In this document: positions 1 through 7,101 of the stretch, piece by piece
Numbering within the stretch: position 1 is the first letter of the stretch
How the letters are laid out: each line of letters begins with the position of its first letter
DNA from: Alphaproteobacteria bacterium
GTDB lineage: Bacteria > Pseudomonadota > Alphaproteobacteria > Rhodospirillales > Rhodospirillaceae
Direction of reading: 5' to 3'
DNA length: 19,743 nucleotides
Assembly (NCBI GenBank): GCA_003250275.1
Contig: QKGW01000444.1
Location: 1-19,743 of the forward strand
The notes under the pieces: generated by a model
Told to the model about the DNA's origin: nothing
The model's input: only the letters and a program-made list of their open reading frames with translations
Databases searched by the model: none
Program-made: the position numbers and the translations under genes

Positions 1-146
1 TCGAGCGCGGCCCAGGCCTGCAGCTCGGTCTCGGCGGCGGCGATGCGCGCGAGGCAGGATTCCGCGAGCGCGGTGGCGGTGAGGATGCCGGCGGCGAGCG
101 CCGCACGCGCAGCGGTCGCGGAAAGATCGCAGGGTTCGGGAGTCAT
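1..146 (-). CDS. Amidase, N-terminal fragment (runs off the window edge)
   Basis: Only the first 48 or so codons are present, reading from the ATG at 146 leftwards out of the window. The visible protein starts MTPEPCDLSATAARAALAAG and continues through a helix ending in ARIAAAETELQAWAAL. This matches the usual N-terminus of amidase-signature enzymes (GatA-like and related amidases: a short helix, then 'L..RI...E..L.AW..L'). The catalytic Lys-Ser-Ser region lies outside the window, so activity cannot be judged. The start codon overlaps the stop of the M20 peptidase gene by four bases (ATGA), so the two are translationally coupled and probably co-transcribed with the liv transporter genes. Family members hydrolyse carboxamides to acid plus ammonia; the substrate here is unknown. 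GatA itself is less likely because gatC and gatB are not adjacent on the visible side. Confidence 0.7.
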   Translation of the reverse strand, partial: MTPEPCDLSATAARAALAAGILTATALAESCLARIAAAETELQAWAAL

Positions 147-1273
147 CGCCCGACGCTCCGCCAGTCGTCGAGAATCGCGGTGTAGATCTCCACCGCCTGC
201 TCGATCTTCGCGACTTCGGCGTATTCGTCGGTCTGGTGCGCCTGGCCGGTCTCGCCGGGGCCGAGGATGATCGTCGGCGGGTTGCCGAGCGCCGGGGTAA
301 GCACCGAGGCGTCGGTGAAGAACGGCGCGGACTGCGGCGCGAACGGCTGGCCGAGCACCGCGCAGGTGGCGGCGATCGCGCGCGCCGCCCACGGCGCGTC
401 GGGCTCGGTCCACACGCCGGGCAGGTCGAACAGGGTGCTGATCTCGGCGTTTTCGCCGATCAGGCCGGTGAGCCCGTCGCGCACCTGCGCGTGGTTCATG
501 CCCGGAATGGTGCGCACGTCGACGAGGATTTCCGCGTGGTCGGGCACCGAGTTGATGTTGAGACCGCCCGAGACCTTGCCGACGTTGAGGGTCGGCTTGC
601 CGAGCACCGGGTGGCGCGCGACGTTGAAGTCGAAATCGGCGAGCCGCGAAATCGCGCGCGCCGCCTTGTAGACCGCGTTGTCGCCAAGTTCCGGCATCGA
701 GCCGTGCGCGGTCACGCCCGCGGTTTCGGCCTTGAGCCAGAGCGCGCCCTTGTGCCCGATCATCGGCTGGTTGCCGGTCGGCTCGCCGACGAGCAGCGCC
801 GCCGCCTTCGGCAGCACCCCGCCCGCGGCCATCGCGAGCGCGCCGTCGCAGCCGGTTTCCTCGCCCGCGGTAATCGCCAGAACCACCTCGGGCCCGTCCT
901 TGAGCGCATCCGCGCACGCCGCCGCGGCGATCACGAACGCCGCGACCCCGGACTTCATGTCGGAACTGCCGCGCCCGTAGAGGCGGCCGTCGCGGATTTC
1001 ACCCGCGAACGGATCGACGCTCCACGGCTTCGCGCCGAGCGGCACGGTGTCGACGTGACCGGTGAACACCAGGCCCGGCGCGTCGCGGCGGCCGATGCGC
1101 GCGAGCAGGTTGGCGCGCCCGTCGCCGAGCGGCAGCACCGCGCACTCGAACCCCACGGCCTCCAACCGCCGCACCAGGTGCTCGACGCAGGCAAGCTCCG
1201 CGCCAGGCGGGTTGACGGTGTTGAACGCGACCAGTTCGCGGGTGAGCGCGACGGCGGGGGAAAGTTCGGTCAT
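143..1273 (-). CDS. M20 family metallopeptidase/deacylase (ArgE/DapE-like)
   Basis: The product is a 376-residue zinc hydrolase of the M20 family (acetylornithine deacetylase / succinyl-diaminopimelate desuccinylase type), close to the family's usual 370-400 residues. The first metal motif is GHVDTVP (His73, Asp75), the bridging Asp is in GRGSSDMKSG (Asp105), and the catalytic/metal pair is in AGEETG (Glu138-Glu139). A histidine in the dimerisation-domain region (VTAHGSMPE) also fits. The start at 1273 was chosen because it gives the normal N-terminus MTELSPAVALTRELVAFNTV and lies 10 bases after the livF stop, preceded by AGGACA. The longer open frame upstream lies inside livF. It is sandwiched between livF and an amidase, so it more likely cleaves an imported N-acyl or amide substrate than acts in arginine or lysine synthesis. 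Exact substrate unknown. Confidence 0.88.
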   Translation of the reverse strand: MTELSPAVALTRELVAFNTVNPPGAELACVEHLVRRLEAVGFECAVLPLGDGRANLLARIGRRDAPGLVFTGHVDTVPLGAKPWSVDPFAGEIRDGRLYGRGSSDMKSGVAAFVIAAAACADALKDGPEVVLAITAGEETGCDGALAMAAGGVLPKAAALLVGEPTGNQPMIGHKGALWLKAETAGVTAHGSMPELGDNAVYKAARAISRLADFDFNVARHPVLGKPTLNVGKVSGGLNINSVPDHAEILVDVRTIPGMNHAQVRDGLTGLIGENAEISTLFDLPGVWTEPDAPWAARAIAATCAVLGQPFAPQSAPFFTDASVLTPALGNPPTIILGPGETGQAHQTDEYAEVAKIEQAVEIYTAILDDWRSVGR

Positions 1274-1283
1274 GATGTTTGTC

Positions 1284-2003
1284 CTACCCGAAATAGGCGG
1301 CGTGGAACTCGGCGTTGGACTTGAGTTCCGCCGCGGTGCCGCCGGCGACCAGACGGCCGCCCGACAGAACGTACCCGGCATCGGCGATGGCGAGCGTCTG
1401 GTGGACGTTCTGTTCGACCAGGAACACCGTCAGACCCTTGTCGCGGATGCCTTCGATGATGCGGAAGTTTTCCTTCACGTAGAGCGGCGAGAGGCCGAGC
1501 GACGGCTCATCGATGATCAGCACGCGCGGCTTGCCCATCAGGCCGCGGCCGATCGACACCATCGCCTGCTCGCCGCCGGACATCGTGCCGGCGAGCTGGT
1601 TGCGGCGCTCGGCGAGACGCGGGAAGGTTTCGTAGACCTCGGCGAGGCGGTGACGGATCTCCGCTTCCGAGGGTTCCTGATAGGCGCCGAGGCGGAGGTT
1701 CTCGACCACCGTGAGCTTGGGGAACATCTTGCGCCCCTCGGGGATGCACGCGACGCCGCGCGCGATCACCTTGTGGGTCTGCTCGCCGGCGATCTCCTCG
1801 CCGAAGATCTTGATGCTGCCCGCGTGCGGCGGGGTGAGCCCGAGGATCGAGCGGATCAGCGTGGTCTTGCCCGCGCCGTTCGAGCCCAAGAGGCAGGTGA
1901 TCTCGCCGGGCTTCGCGACCAGCGACACGTCGATCAGCACGTCCGCCTTGTCGTAGGCGGTGTGGAGGCCCGAGATTTCGATGGCCGGAGTTTGCGCGTC
2001 CAT
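1284..2003 (-). CDS. livF: Branched-chain amino acid-type ABC transporter ATP-binding protein LivF
   Basis: This 239-residue cytoplasmic ATPase is the second nucleotide-binding subunit of a Liv/HAAT-type importer. Walker A is GSNGAGKTT (residues 40-48), the ABC signature is the canonical MSGGEQ, and Walker B is VLIIDEPSLGLSP. The closing H-loop position is occupied by Gln in FLVEQNV, which is usual for LivF-type proteins. The ATG at 2003 is preferred over an in-frame GTG at 2012 because GAGGTGAG sits just upstream of the ATG. The gene follows livG after 10 bases and precedes the M20 peptidase after 10 bases. Its canonical signature would pair with LivG Walker A in the heterodimer, which matters because the LivG signature is degenerate. 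Substrate class cannot be read from this subunit. Confidence 0.95.
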   Translation of the reverse strand: MDAQTPAIEISGLHTAYDKADVLIDVSLVAKPGEITCLLGSNGAGKTTLIRSILGLTPPHAGSIKIFGEEIAGEQTHKVIARGVACIPEGRKMFPKLTVVENLRLGAYQEPSEAEIRHRLAEVYETFPRLAERRNQLAGTMSGGEQAMVSIGRGLMGKPRVLIIDEPSLGLSPLYVKENFRIIEGIRDKGLTVFLVEQNVHQTLAIADAGYVLSGGRLVAGGTAAELKSNAEFHAAYFG

Positions 2004-2013
2004 GTCTCTCACC

Positions 2014-2793
2014 TCACGCCGAACCGAGATAGGCTTCCTGCACCAGGCGGTCGGAAGCGACCTCCTGGTAGGTGCCTTCGGCGATCTTCTCGCCGTAATT
2101 CAACACCACGCAACGGTCCGAAACCCGCTCGATCACCCCCATCTCGTGCTCGACGAGGATGATCGTCAAGCCGCCGAGGCGGTCGCGCACCGAGAGGATA
2201 TCGCTCATCAGCTGGTGGGTTTCATCGTGGGTCATGCCCGCCGAGGGCTCGTCGAGCAGCAACAGCTTCGGCCGCGCGATCAAAGCGCGGCAGATCTCGA
2301 TGCGGCGGCGCTCGATCATCGGCAGCGCGCCGACCGACTCGTAGAGCGTGTCGGCGAGCGCCGGGCTGAACAGCGCGACGAGTTCGCGCGCCTCGGCGAA
2401 CGCCGCGTCGTGTTCGGCCTTGAGCGCCTTGCGGGCGAAGAGGTTGTGCCACAGGCCCTGGTTCAGGCGGCCGTGGTTGCCGACCATGATGTTGTCGAAG
2501 ATCGAGAGTTCGAGGCACAGGCGCGAGCGCTGGAAGGTGCGCGCGATGCCGGCGCGGTAGACCGCCTGGGGCGTTGCCCCGGTGAGGTCCGCGCCGTCGA
2601 ACACGACCTTGCCGCCGTCCGGCTTGTAGAGGCCGGTCAGCACGTTGAACGAGGTCGTCTTGCCCGAGCCGTTCGGCCCGATCAGGCCGAGGATTTCGCC
2701 GCGCCCGACGCTGAAGGAGACGTCGTTGAGGGCGCGCACGCCGCCGAAGCTCTTGGCGACGCCTTCGAGGTCCAGAAGCATCTCGGCGCTCAT
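2014..2793 (-). CDS. livG: Branched-chain amino acid-type ABC transporter ATP-binding protein LivG (degenerate signature)
   Basis: The product is a 259-residue ATPase subunit with Walker A GPNGSGKTT (residues 39-47), a Q-loop in RTFQRSR, Walker B LLLLDEPSAGM and an H-loop in ILVEHEMGVI. The region that normally reads LPYGQQRR or LSGGQ reads LPMIERRR (residues 157-164), so the signature glycine is replaced by isoleucine, while the following IEICRALIARPK matches the family well. The reading frame is intact, so this is substitution, not a frameshift. The start ATG at 2793 overlaps the livM stop by four bases (ATGA), giving translational coupling. It should act with LivF on the cytoplasmic face of LivHM. 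The altered signature may be a trait of a LivG subfamily. Confidence 0.94.
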   Translation of the reverse strand: MSAEMLLDLEGVAKSFGGVRALNDVSFSVGRGEILGLIGPNGSGKTTSFNVLTGLYKPDGGKVVFDGADLTGATPQAVYRAGIARTFQRSRLCLELSIFDNIMVGNHGRLNQGLWHNLFARKALKAEHDAAFAEARELVALFSPALADTLYESVGALPMIERRRIEICRALIARPKLLLLDEPSAGMTHDETHQLMSDILSVRDRLGGLTIILVEHEMGVIERVSDRCVVLNYGEKIAEGTYQEVASDRLVQEAYLGSA

Positions 2794-3938
2794 CGCCCAC
2801 CCTCCGGGAAATAGCGGCGCACCCGGCGCGGCAGCAGCCCCGAGGGGCGGAACAACAGGATCGCGATCACCACGATCGAGAACAGCAGGAAACGGTATTC
2901 CTGGATCGCCTGGAGCTTCTCCGGCAGCACCACGACGATCGCGGCGGCGAGGATCATCCCCCACGGGCTGCCCATGCCGCCGAGAAGCACGATGGCGACG
3001 AAGATCAGGCTGTCGGAGAAGGTGAAGCTGGTCGGCGCGACATAGCCCTGCATACAGCCGTAGAGCGCGCCGGCGACGCCGATGATCACGTTGCCGAGAA
3101 CGAAGGCGAAGATCTTGGCGCGGCGGATGCCGATGCCGTAGCAGGCGGCGCCGGTCTCGTCGAGGCGCACCGCGTCGAGCGCGAGACCGAGCCACGAGCG
3201 TTCGAGCCGCCGCACCAGGGTGAACGCGAGCGCGAGGATGACGAACGCGGCGAGCGCGTAGTTGAGGTAGAACGAGGCCTCGATGCCGAACAGCGTCGGG
3301 CTCTCGCCGAAGTCCCAGCCGAACAGGTTCATCGCCCCCACCGGCAGGCCCTGCGGCCCGCCGAAGGTGTCGTTGACCTCGAGGAAGGTCTTGAACAGCA
3401 CCGAGAAGGCGATCGTCACCACCGCGGCGTAGTGGCCGCGCGTGCGCACCACCGGGAACACCAGCAGCAGGCCGATGAGCGCGGCGAACAGGCCGCCGAG
3501 CGGCAGGCTCAGCACCGCGGGCACGCCCGAGCCGACGAGCTTGGCCGAGGTGTAGGCGCCGATGCCGAAGAACGCCGCACCGGCGAAGTTGACCAGCCCG
3601 GCGTAGCCGAACTGGATGTTGAGGCCGAGGGCGACGGTGGCGTAGAGCATCACCGTGGCGAGCATCAGCAGCGGAAAGTGGTCCTCGGCGTAGGCCGCGA
3701 TGATCGCGAGGCCGCCGATCGCGGCGATCGCGGAGACGCCGCCCGGATTGATCTCGGCGGCGCGGGCGACGCGCTCGGGCACGCCGATGCGCCCGGCGAA
3801 CCACGCGGCGACGGCGGCGGCGGCGACCATCGAGATCACCGCGACGTCGCTTTCCTGTTCCATGAAGACGATCGCGAACACCACCCCGACGAGGGCGGCG
3901 AGGACGGCGACGGCAAAGGGGGAGATACGGTCGAGCAT
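2790..3938 (-). CDS. livM: Branched-chain amino acid-type ABC transporter permease LivM
   Basis: The 382-residue product is an integral membrane permease with many hydrophobic segments. It opens with two helices (about residues 8-27 and 33-48), followed by a loop and the family core. The diagnostic core is QFGYAGLVNFAGAAFFGIGAYTSAK in form (around residue 115), equivalent to the GYAGLLSLGHAAFFGIGAY motif of other LivM proteins, with Asn-Phe-Ala-Gly replacing the more usual Ser-Leu-Gly-His. The cytoplasmic loop LERSWLGLALDAVRLDETGAACYGI is the EAA-like coupling region. LLGGMGSPWGMILAAA near the C-terminus is also typical. It lies four bases after livH and overlaps livG by four bases. LivM pairs with LivH to form the channel. 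Confidence 0.94.
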   Translation of the reverse strand: MLDRISPFAVAVLAALVGVVFAIVFMEQESDVAVISMVAAAAVAAWFAGRIGVPERVARAAEINPGGVSAIAAIGGLAIIAAYAEDHFPLLMLATVMLYATVALGLNIQFGYAGLVNFAGAAFFGIGAYTSAKLVGSGVPAVLSLPLGGLFAALIGLLLVFPVVRTRGHYAAVVTIAFSVLFKTFLEVNDTFGGPQGLPVGAMNLFGWDFGESPTLFGIEASFYLNYALAAFVILALAFTLVRRLERSWLGLALDAVRLDETGAACYGIGIRRAKIFAFVLGNVIIGVAGALYGCMQGYVAPTSFTFSDSLIFVAIVLLGGMGSPWGMILAAAIVVVLPEKLQAIQEYRFLLFSIVVIAILLFRPSGLLPRRVRRYFPEGGR

Positions 3939-3942
3939 GTCG

Positions 3943-4857
3943 TTACACCCGGTCGCTGGCGCGTTCGGGGATCAGCCCGGTGGGCTTCCACGCCATCAGC
4001 GCAATGACCACGGCGAAGGCGAACACGTCTTTGTAGGCGGAGGCGAAGGGCAGCGCGACGGCGCCGATCATCTGCAGCGCGGCGAAGAGGAAGCCGCCGA
4101 GAATCGCGCCGTAGAGGTTGCCGAGGCCGCCGATGATCGCGGCGGAAAAGCCGATCAGGCCGAGCAGCAGACCCATGCCGAAGTTGATTTCGTTGTAGTA
4201 GAGGCCGTCCATCACGCCCGCGACCGCGGCGATCCCCGAGCCGAGCGCGAAGGTGACGAGCACGATCAGGGTGTAGTTGATCCCCATCGTCCGCGCGGTT
4301 TCCTCGTCCTGCGCGACGGCGCGGATCGCGAGGCCCAGGCGGGTGCGGTTGATCAGGAGGTGCAGGCCGACGATCACCAGAATGCCGGTGACGACGAGGA
4401 TGGTGCTGTCGACGCGCAGGGTGAACTGGCCGAACTGCCACGCCGAGGTCGGCAGCAGCGCGGGAAACGCCTTGGGGTTGGAGCCGTCGGGGTAGAACAG
4501 GCGCACGCTCTCGCGCAGCGCGGTGCCGAGCATCAGCGTGGCGAGGAGGATGTTGAGCCGGGGCGCGTTCTTGAGCGGCAGGATCAGCCACTTGGCGATC
4601 ACCGCGCCGAGCAGGGCGGTGCCCGCGAGCGCGAACACCACGGTCGCGGCGAGCTGCAGCGCCGGGTGGCTCAAGCCGAGCGCAGCGGCGCCCGCGGCGG
4701 CGGTGAAGCCGGTGAACGCACCGACCATCAGCACGTCGCCGTGCGAAAACTTGATCACGTCGAGCACGCCGAAAAACAGCGTGAACCCGACGGCGACGAG
4801 GGCGTAGATCGTGCCCAGCATCAGCCCGTTGATCACGTATTGTCCGAAAAGATCCAT
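3943..4857 (-). CDS. livH: Branched-chain amino acid-type ABC transporter permease LivH
   Basis: This 304-residue multi-pass membrane protein starts with MDLFGQYVINGLMLGTIYAL, the standard LivH beginning (N-terminal helix with 'NGL..G..YAL.A.G'). It carries the motif GVLDVIKFSHGDVLMVGAF, equivalent to GVINFAHGEFMMLGAY in other LivH proteins. The coupling loop is TRLGLAIRAVAQDEETARTMGI, with the typical A.AQD...A..MGI pattern. IIGGLGNLYGAILGGF near residue 240 is also characteristic. Length is normal. It is separated from livK by 58 bases containing a hairpin, and is four bases before livM, so livHMGF and the M20 gene look like one tightly packed unit downstream of livK. Confidence 0.94.
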   Translation of the reverse strand: MDLFGQYVINGLMLGTIYALVAVGFTLFFGVLDVIKFSHGDVLMVGAFTGFTAAAGAAALGLSHPALQLAATVVFALAGTALLGAVIAKWLILPLKNAPRLNILLATLMLGTALRESVRLFYPDGSNPKAFPALLPTSAWQFGQFTLRVDSTILVVTGILVIVGLHLLINRTRLGLAIRAVAQDEETARTMGINYTLIVLVTFALGSGIAAVAGVMDGLYYNEINFGMGLLLGLIGFSAAIIGGLGNLYGAILGGFLFAALQMIGAVALPFASAYKDVFAFAVVIALMAWKPTGLIPERASDRV

Positions 4858-4882
4858 CGATCCGCCCGTTCCCAGAAAATGG

Positions 4883-4907
4883 GGGGAGCGCCGCGTGGGC
4901 GCTCCCC
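4883..4907 (-). terminator. Hairpin between livK and livH, probable partial terminator/attenuator
   Basis: A perfect inverted repeat has ten-base arms (GGGGAGCGCC and GGCGCTCCCC) around a five-base loop. On the minus strand it begins 8 bases after the livK stop and is followed by CCATTTTCTGGG, so the U-tract is short and imperfect. That fits a hairpin that stabilises the livK message 3' end or terminates part of the transcripts, giving more binding protein than permease, as is common for binding-protein genes placed first in an ABC operon. The structure is seen directly; the effect is inferred. Confidence 0.65.
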
Positions 4908-4915
4908 GTTCACGC

Positions 4916-6091
4916 TTACTTCGGCGCGACCAGCTTACGCTTGCCGGCAGCGTACTCGCTGTCTTCCCACAGCACCCACTTGCCGTCCTGGATCACGTAC
5001 TTGGTGATCATCGCGACGGTGTTCTGGCCGTGGTCGTCGAAGGTGATCGGGCCGACGATGCTGTCGCGGTCCTTGATGTCGGCGAGGTAGGCGGTGACCT
5101 TCTTGCGGTCGGGGCCGACCTTCTCGATCGCGTCCATCATCATCGTCGCGGCGGCGAAGGCGAAGGCGCCGTAGGCATCCGGGCCCTGGTCGAACTTGGC
5201 CTTGTCGTACTCGCCGAGGAAGTACTGGCCGCCCGGCAGCTTCTCGACCGGCGCGCCTTCGCGGAAGGCGAGAACGCCCTCGGCGAGCTTGGGATCGAGA
5301 CCCTCGATGAACGCGTCGGAGACGATGCCCGAAACGCCCTCGAACTGCGCGTCGATGCCGAGCTTGTCCATCTGCTGGCGGATGCGGATGCCGAGCGGGG
5401 TCAGGCCGCCGAAGTAGATCACGTCGGGCTTGAGTTCCTTGGCCTTGGTCAGCTCGGCGGTGAAGTCCTGCTGGTCGGAGGTGACGCCGAAGGTGGCGAG
5501 GACCTTGCCGCCCTTCTCGGTCACGTACTTCGAGAAGTAGGTGTTGTGACCCTTACCGTAGTCGGTGGTGTCGTGCAGGATCACCCAGGTCTTGTAGCCG
5601 TGCTTGGTCATGAAGTCGGCGGCCACCTCGTTCTGGTTGACCATGGTGCCGTTGACGCGGTGCACTTCCTTGTAGTCGTTGCCGTAGGTGATGTCGGGCA
5701 GAACCGCGCCCCACACGATCACCGGCAGGTTGAACTTGTGGTAGACGTCCACGGTGCTCATCGCCACGGCGGAGCAGTAGTGGGTCACGCCGCCGATCAC
5801 CTTGCGGTCGGCCGCGGCCTTGGTCGCGACCTGCACGCCGACGTTCGGCTTGCACTCGTCGTCCTGGGCGAACAGCTCGTAGTGGTACTTCGACTTCGGA
5901 TCGGCGTTGCGGATGCGCACCGCGAGTTCGGCCGAGTTGCGGCCGCCGACGCCGATCGACGCGGTGCCGCCGGAGAGCGGACCGATGAACGCGATCTTCA
6001 CGGTGTCCTTCGCCGACGCGCCCGAAAGCGGCGCCGCCGCGAGCGCGGCCGCGAGCATCGCGCCGACGCTGAAACGCAGGATGGATTTCAT
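4916..6091 (-). CDS. livK: Periplasmic substrate-binding protein, LivK/Peripla_BP_6 type
   Basis: The 391-residue product carries a clear Sec signal peptide: MKSILRFSVG, then an alanine-rich hydrophobic stretch, with probable cleavage after Ala-Ser-Ala at residue 27, before KDTVKIAFIGPLSGG. The mature start 'VKIAFIGPLSG' is the hallmark of type I periplasmic binding proteins for branched-chain amino acids, amides and aromatics. Later features such as DDECKPNVGVQVATK (a D.. ..P..A...A.K pattern) and GVTHYCSAVAMS agree. The ATG at 6091 was chosen because GAGGAG lies 9 bases upstream and it gives the signal peptide directly; an open frame extends further upstream without typical sequence. It captures the ligand for LivHMGF. 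The ligand is probably not simply leucine, given the amidase and M20 genes alongside, but the sequence does not reveal it. Confidence 0.93.
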   Translation of the reverse strand: MKSILRFSVGAMLAAALAAAPLSGASAKDTVKIAFIGPLSGGTASIGVGGRNSAELAVRIRNADPKSKYHYELFAQDDECKPNVGVQVATKAAADRKVIGGVTHYCSAVAMSTVDVYHKFNLPVIVWGAVLPDITYGNDYKEVHRVNGTMVNQNEVAADFMTKHGYKTWVILHDTTDYGKGHNTYFSKYVTEKGGKVLATFGVTSDQQDFTAELTKAKELKPDVIYFGGLTPLGIRIRQQMDKLGIDAQFEGVSGIVSDAFIEGLDPKLAEGVLAFREGAPVEKLPGGQYFLGEYDKAKFDQGPDAYGAFAFAAATMMMDAIEKVGPDRKKVTAYLADIKDRDSIVGPITFDDHGQNTVAMITKYVIQDGKWVLWEDSEYAAGKRKLVAPK

Positions 6092-6170
6092 CTTGAGGCT
6101 CCTCAGTTTCCCGGTGCCGACGGAGCGGCGGGGCTCGATGGCGCACAAGCCTGACAGAAAAAGTGCGGAA

Positions 6171-6185
6171 TTCAAGTCACTTGAA
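6171..6185. promoter_or_regulatory. Perfect 15-bp palindrome upstream of livK, candidate operator
   Basis: TTCAAGT-C-ACTTGAA has two perfect seven-base arms around one central base. It lies about 80 bases upstream of the livK start codon, in the 231-base gap between livK and the XRE-cupin regulator gene. It has no U-tract and a one-base centre, so it is not a terminator; symmetry of this size suits a dimeric DNA-binding protein. The adjacent regulator is the obvious candidate. I could not identify a convincing -35/-10 pair around it, so its relation to the promoter is unknown. Confidence 0.5.
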
Positions 6186-6229
6186 CAGGCTTGCACGATA
6201 TTTCAGCGCTGCCTAATTCTCCGCCAAAA

Positions 6230-6245
6230 CCGCCTATTTCGGCGG
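6230..6245 (-). terminator. Weak hairpin plus T4 downstream of the XRE-cupin regulator gene
   Basis: On the minus strand CCGCC-GAAATA-GGCGG is followed at once by TTTT and then GGCGG. The stem is only five base pairs (six with a G-T pair) and the T-tract is four bases, so this would be a weak intrinsic terminator about 80 bases after the regulator stop. It would help separate the regulator transcript from the livK transcription unit. The remainder of the gap (6092-6322) shows only the palindrome at 6171 and the livK ribosome binding site. Confidence 0.35.
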
Positions 6246-6322
6246 CACCTCTCCGCGCGACGTAACGCCGCGCATACCGCCGCATGGCACCTGCGGCAGC
6301 GGGCGGAAGGCGGCGGTTCTGC

Positions 6323-6928
6323 TCAGTAGGTAGGCGGCGTATTCACCCAGAGAACCCGAGCCGGCAGATTTCCCGGGTTGCGGTAGGAGTGGGGGCGTTC
6401 GGAGCGGAAGGCGAACGAGTCGCCTTTCTTGATGCGGACGGTGTCGCCATCGACGGTGAGGTCGAGCTCGCCGTCGAGGACGTAGCCGAATTCCTCGCCG
6501 ACGTGGCTGGTCGCACCCGCCGACGACCCGCCGGGGCTGACGGTGTGGATGTTGGCCTCGAGCATCAGGCCGTCGCCGCGCGGCATCAGGAATTCGAGCA
6601 TCACGCTCGGCAGCGCGCCGACGCGCCCGACGGCGACGGTCGGGCGGCCGCCGATGCGGTGCACCAGCGGCACCTCGGCGGTCGGCTGGGCGAAGAGGTC
6701 GTGGAGCGAAACGTCGAGACCCTTGACGATGCGGCGCACCAGCGCGAGCGAGGGCACGGCGCGGCCGGTCTCGATCTTCGAGAGCATACTCTCGGAACAT
6801 TCGGAAATCGCGGCGAGGTCCTTGAGGCGCAGACCGCGCATCCGCCGCGCATGGCGGAGGCTCGCCCCCAGGCGCTCGAGCGCCTCGGGCGACAGCATCG
6901 TCGGTGAGAGATCGCCGGTTTCGGACAT
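6323..6928 (-). CDS. XRE-family transcriptional regulator with C-terminal cupin domain
   Basis: The 201-residue protein has an N-terminal helix-turn-helix of the Cro/C1 (XRE) type at about residues 18-73 (LGASLRHARRMRGLRLKDLA, then SESMLSKIETGRAVPSLALV), where 'LS.IE.G...PS...L' is the recognition-helix signature. A cupin_2 barrel follows at about residues 125-198, with GGSSAGATSHVGEEFGYVL, LDLTVDGDTVRIKKGDSFAF and ERPHSYRNPG. Proteins of this build (PuuR/SutR-like) sense a small ligand through the cupin and usually control catabolic or stress genes beside them. It lies upstream of livK in the same direction, across the gap holding a 15-bp palindrome, so local control of the liv-M20-amidase unit is a reasonable inference. 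The ligand is unknown. Confidence 0.9.
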   Translation of the reverse strand: MSETGDLSPTMLSPEALERLGASLRHARRMRGLRLKDLAAISECSESMLSKIETGRAVPSLALVRRIVKGLDVSLHDLFAQPTAEVPLVHRIGGRPTVAVGRVGALPSVMLEFLMPRGDGLMLEANIHTVSPGGSSAGATSHVGEEFGYVLDGELDLTVDGDTVRIKKGDSFAFRSERPHSYRNPGNLPARVLWVNTPPTY

Positions 6929-6969
6929 CCGCGTCGCCCAAAGGGTGTGGGGCGCTGCCGCGCGGGAAC

Positions 6970-7044
<75 letters not shown>

Positions 7045-7081
7045 ATACCAGTCGAGGGGGCGGAAGATACGGACATTTTCC

Positions 7082-7096
7082 GCGCTTGGCAAGCGC
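7082..7096 (-). other. Short stem-loop after hemY
   Basis: GCGCTT-GCC-AAGCGC on the minus strand forms a six-base-pair stem just after the hemY stop codon and before the tRNA gene. No T-tract follows (GGAAAATG comes next), so it is not a standard terminator. It could protect the 3' end of the hem transcript or mean nothing. Confidence 0.3.
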
Positions 7097-7101
7097 CTCC
7101 G

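Noticed and set aside
143..1273. Specific assignment as argE or dapE
   Set aside because: The metal-binding motifs are shared across M20 enzymes, and the context (transporter and amidase) does not support arginine or lysine synthesis.
6092..6322. Sigma-54 or sigma-70 promoter for livK
   Set aside because: A TGGC...GGC match on the minus strand is one base off the -24/-12 spacing, and no -35/-10 pair with good spacing stands out. I leave the promoter undefined.
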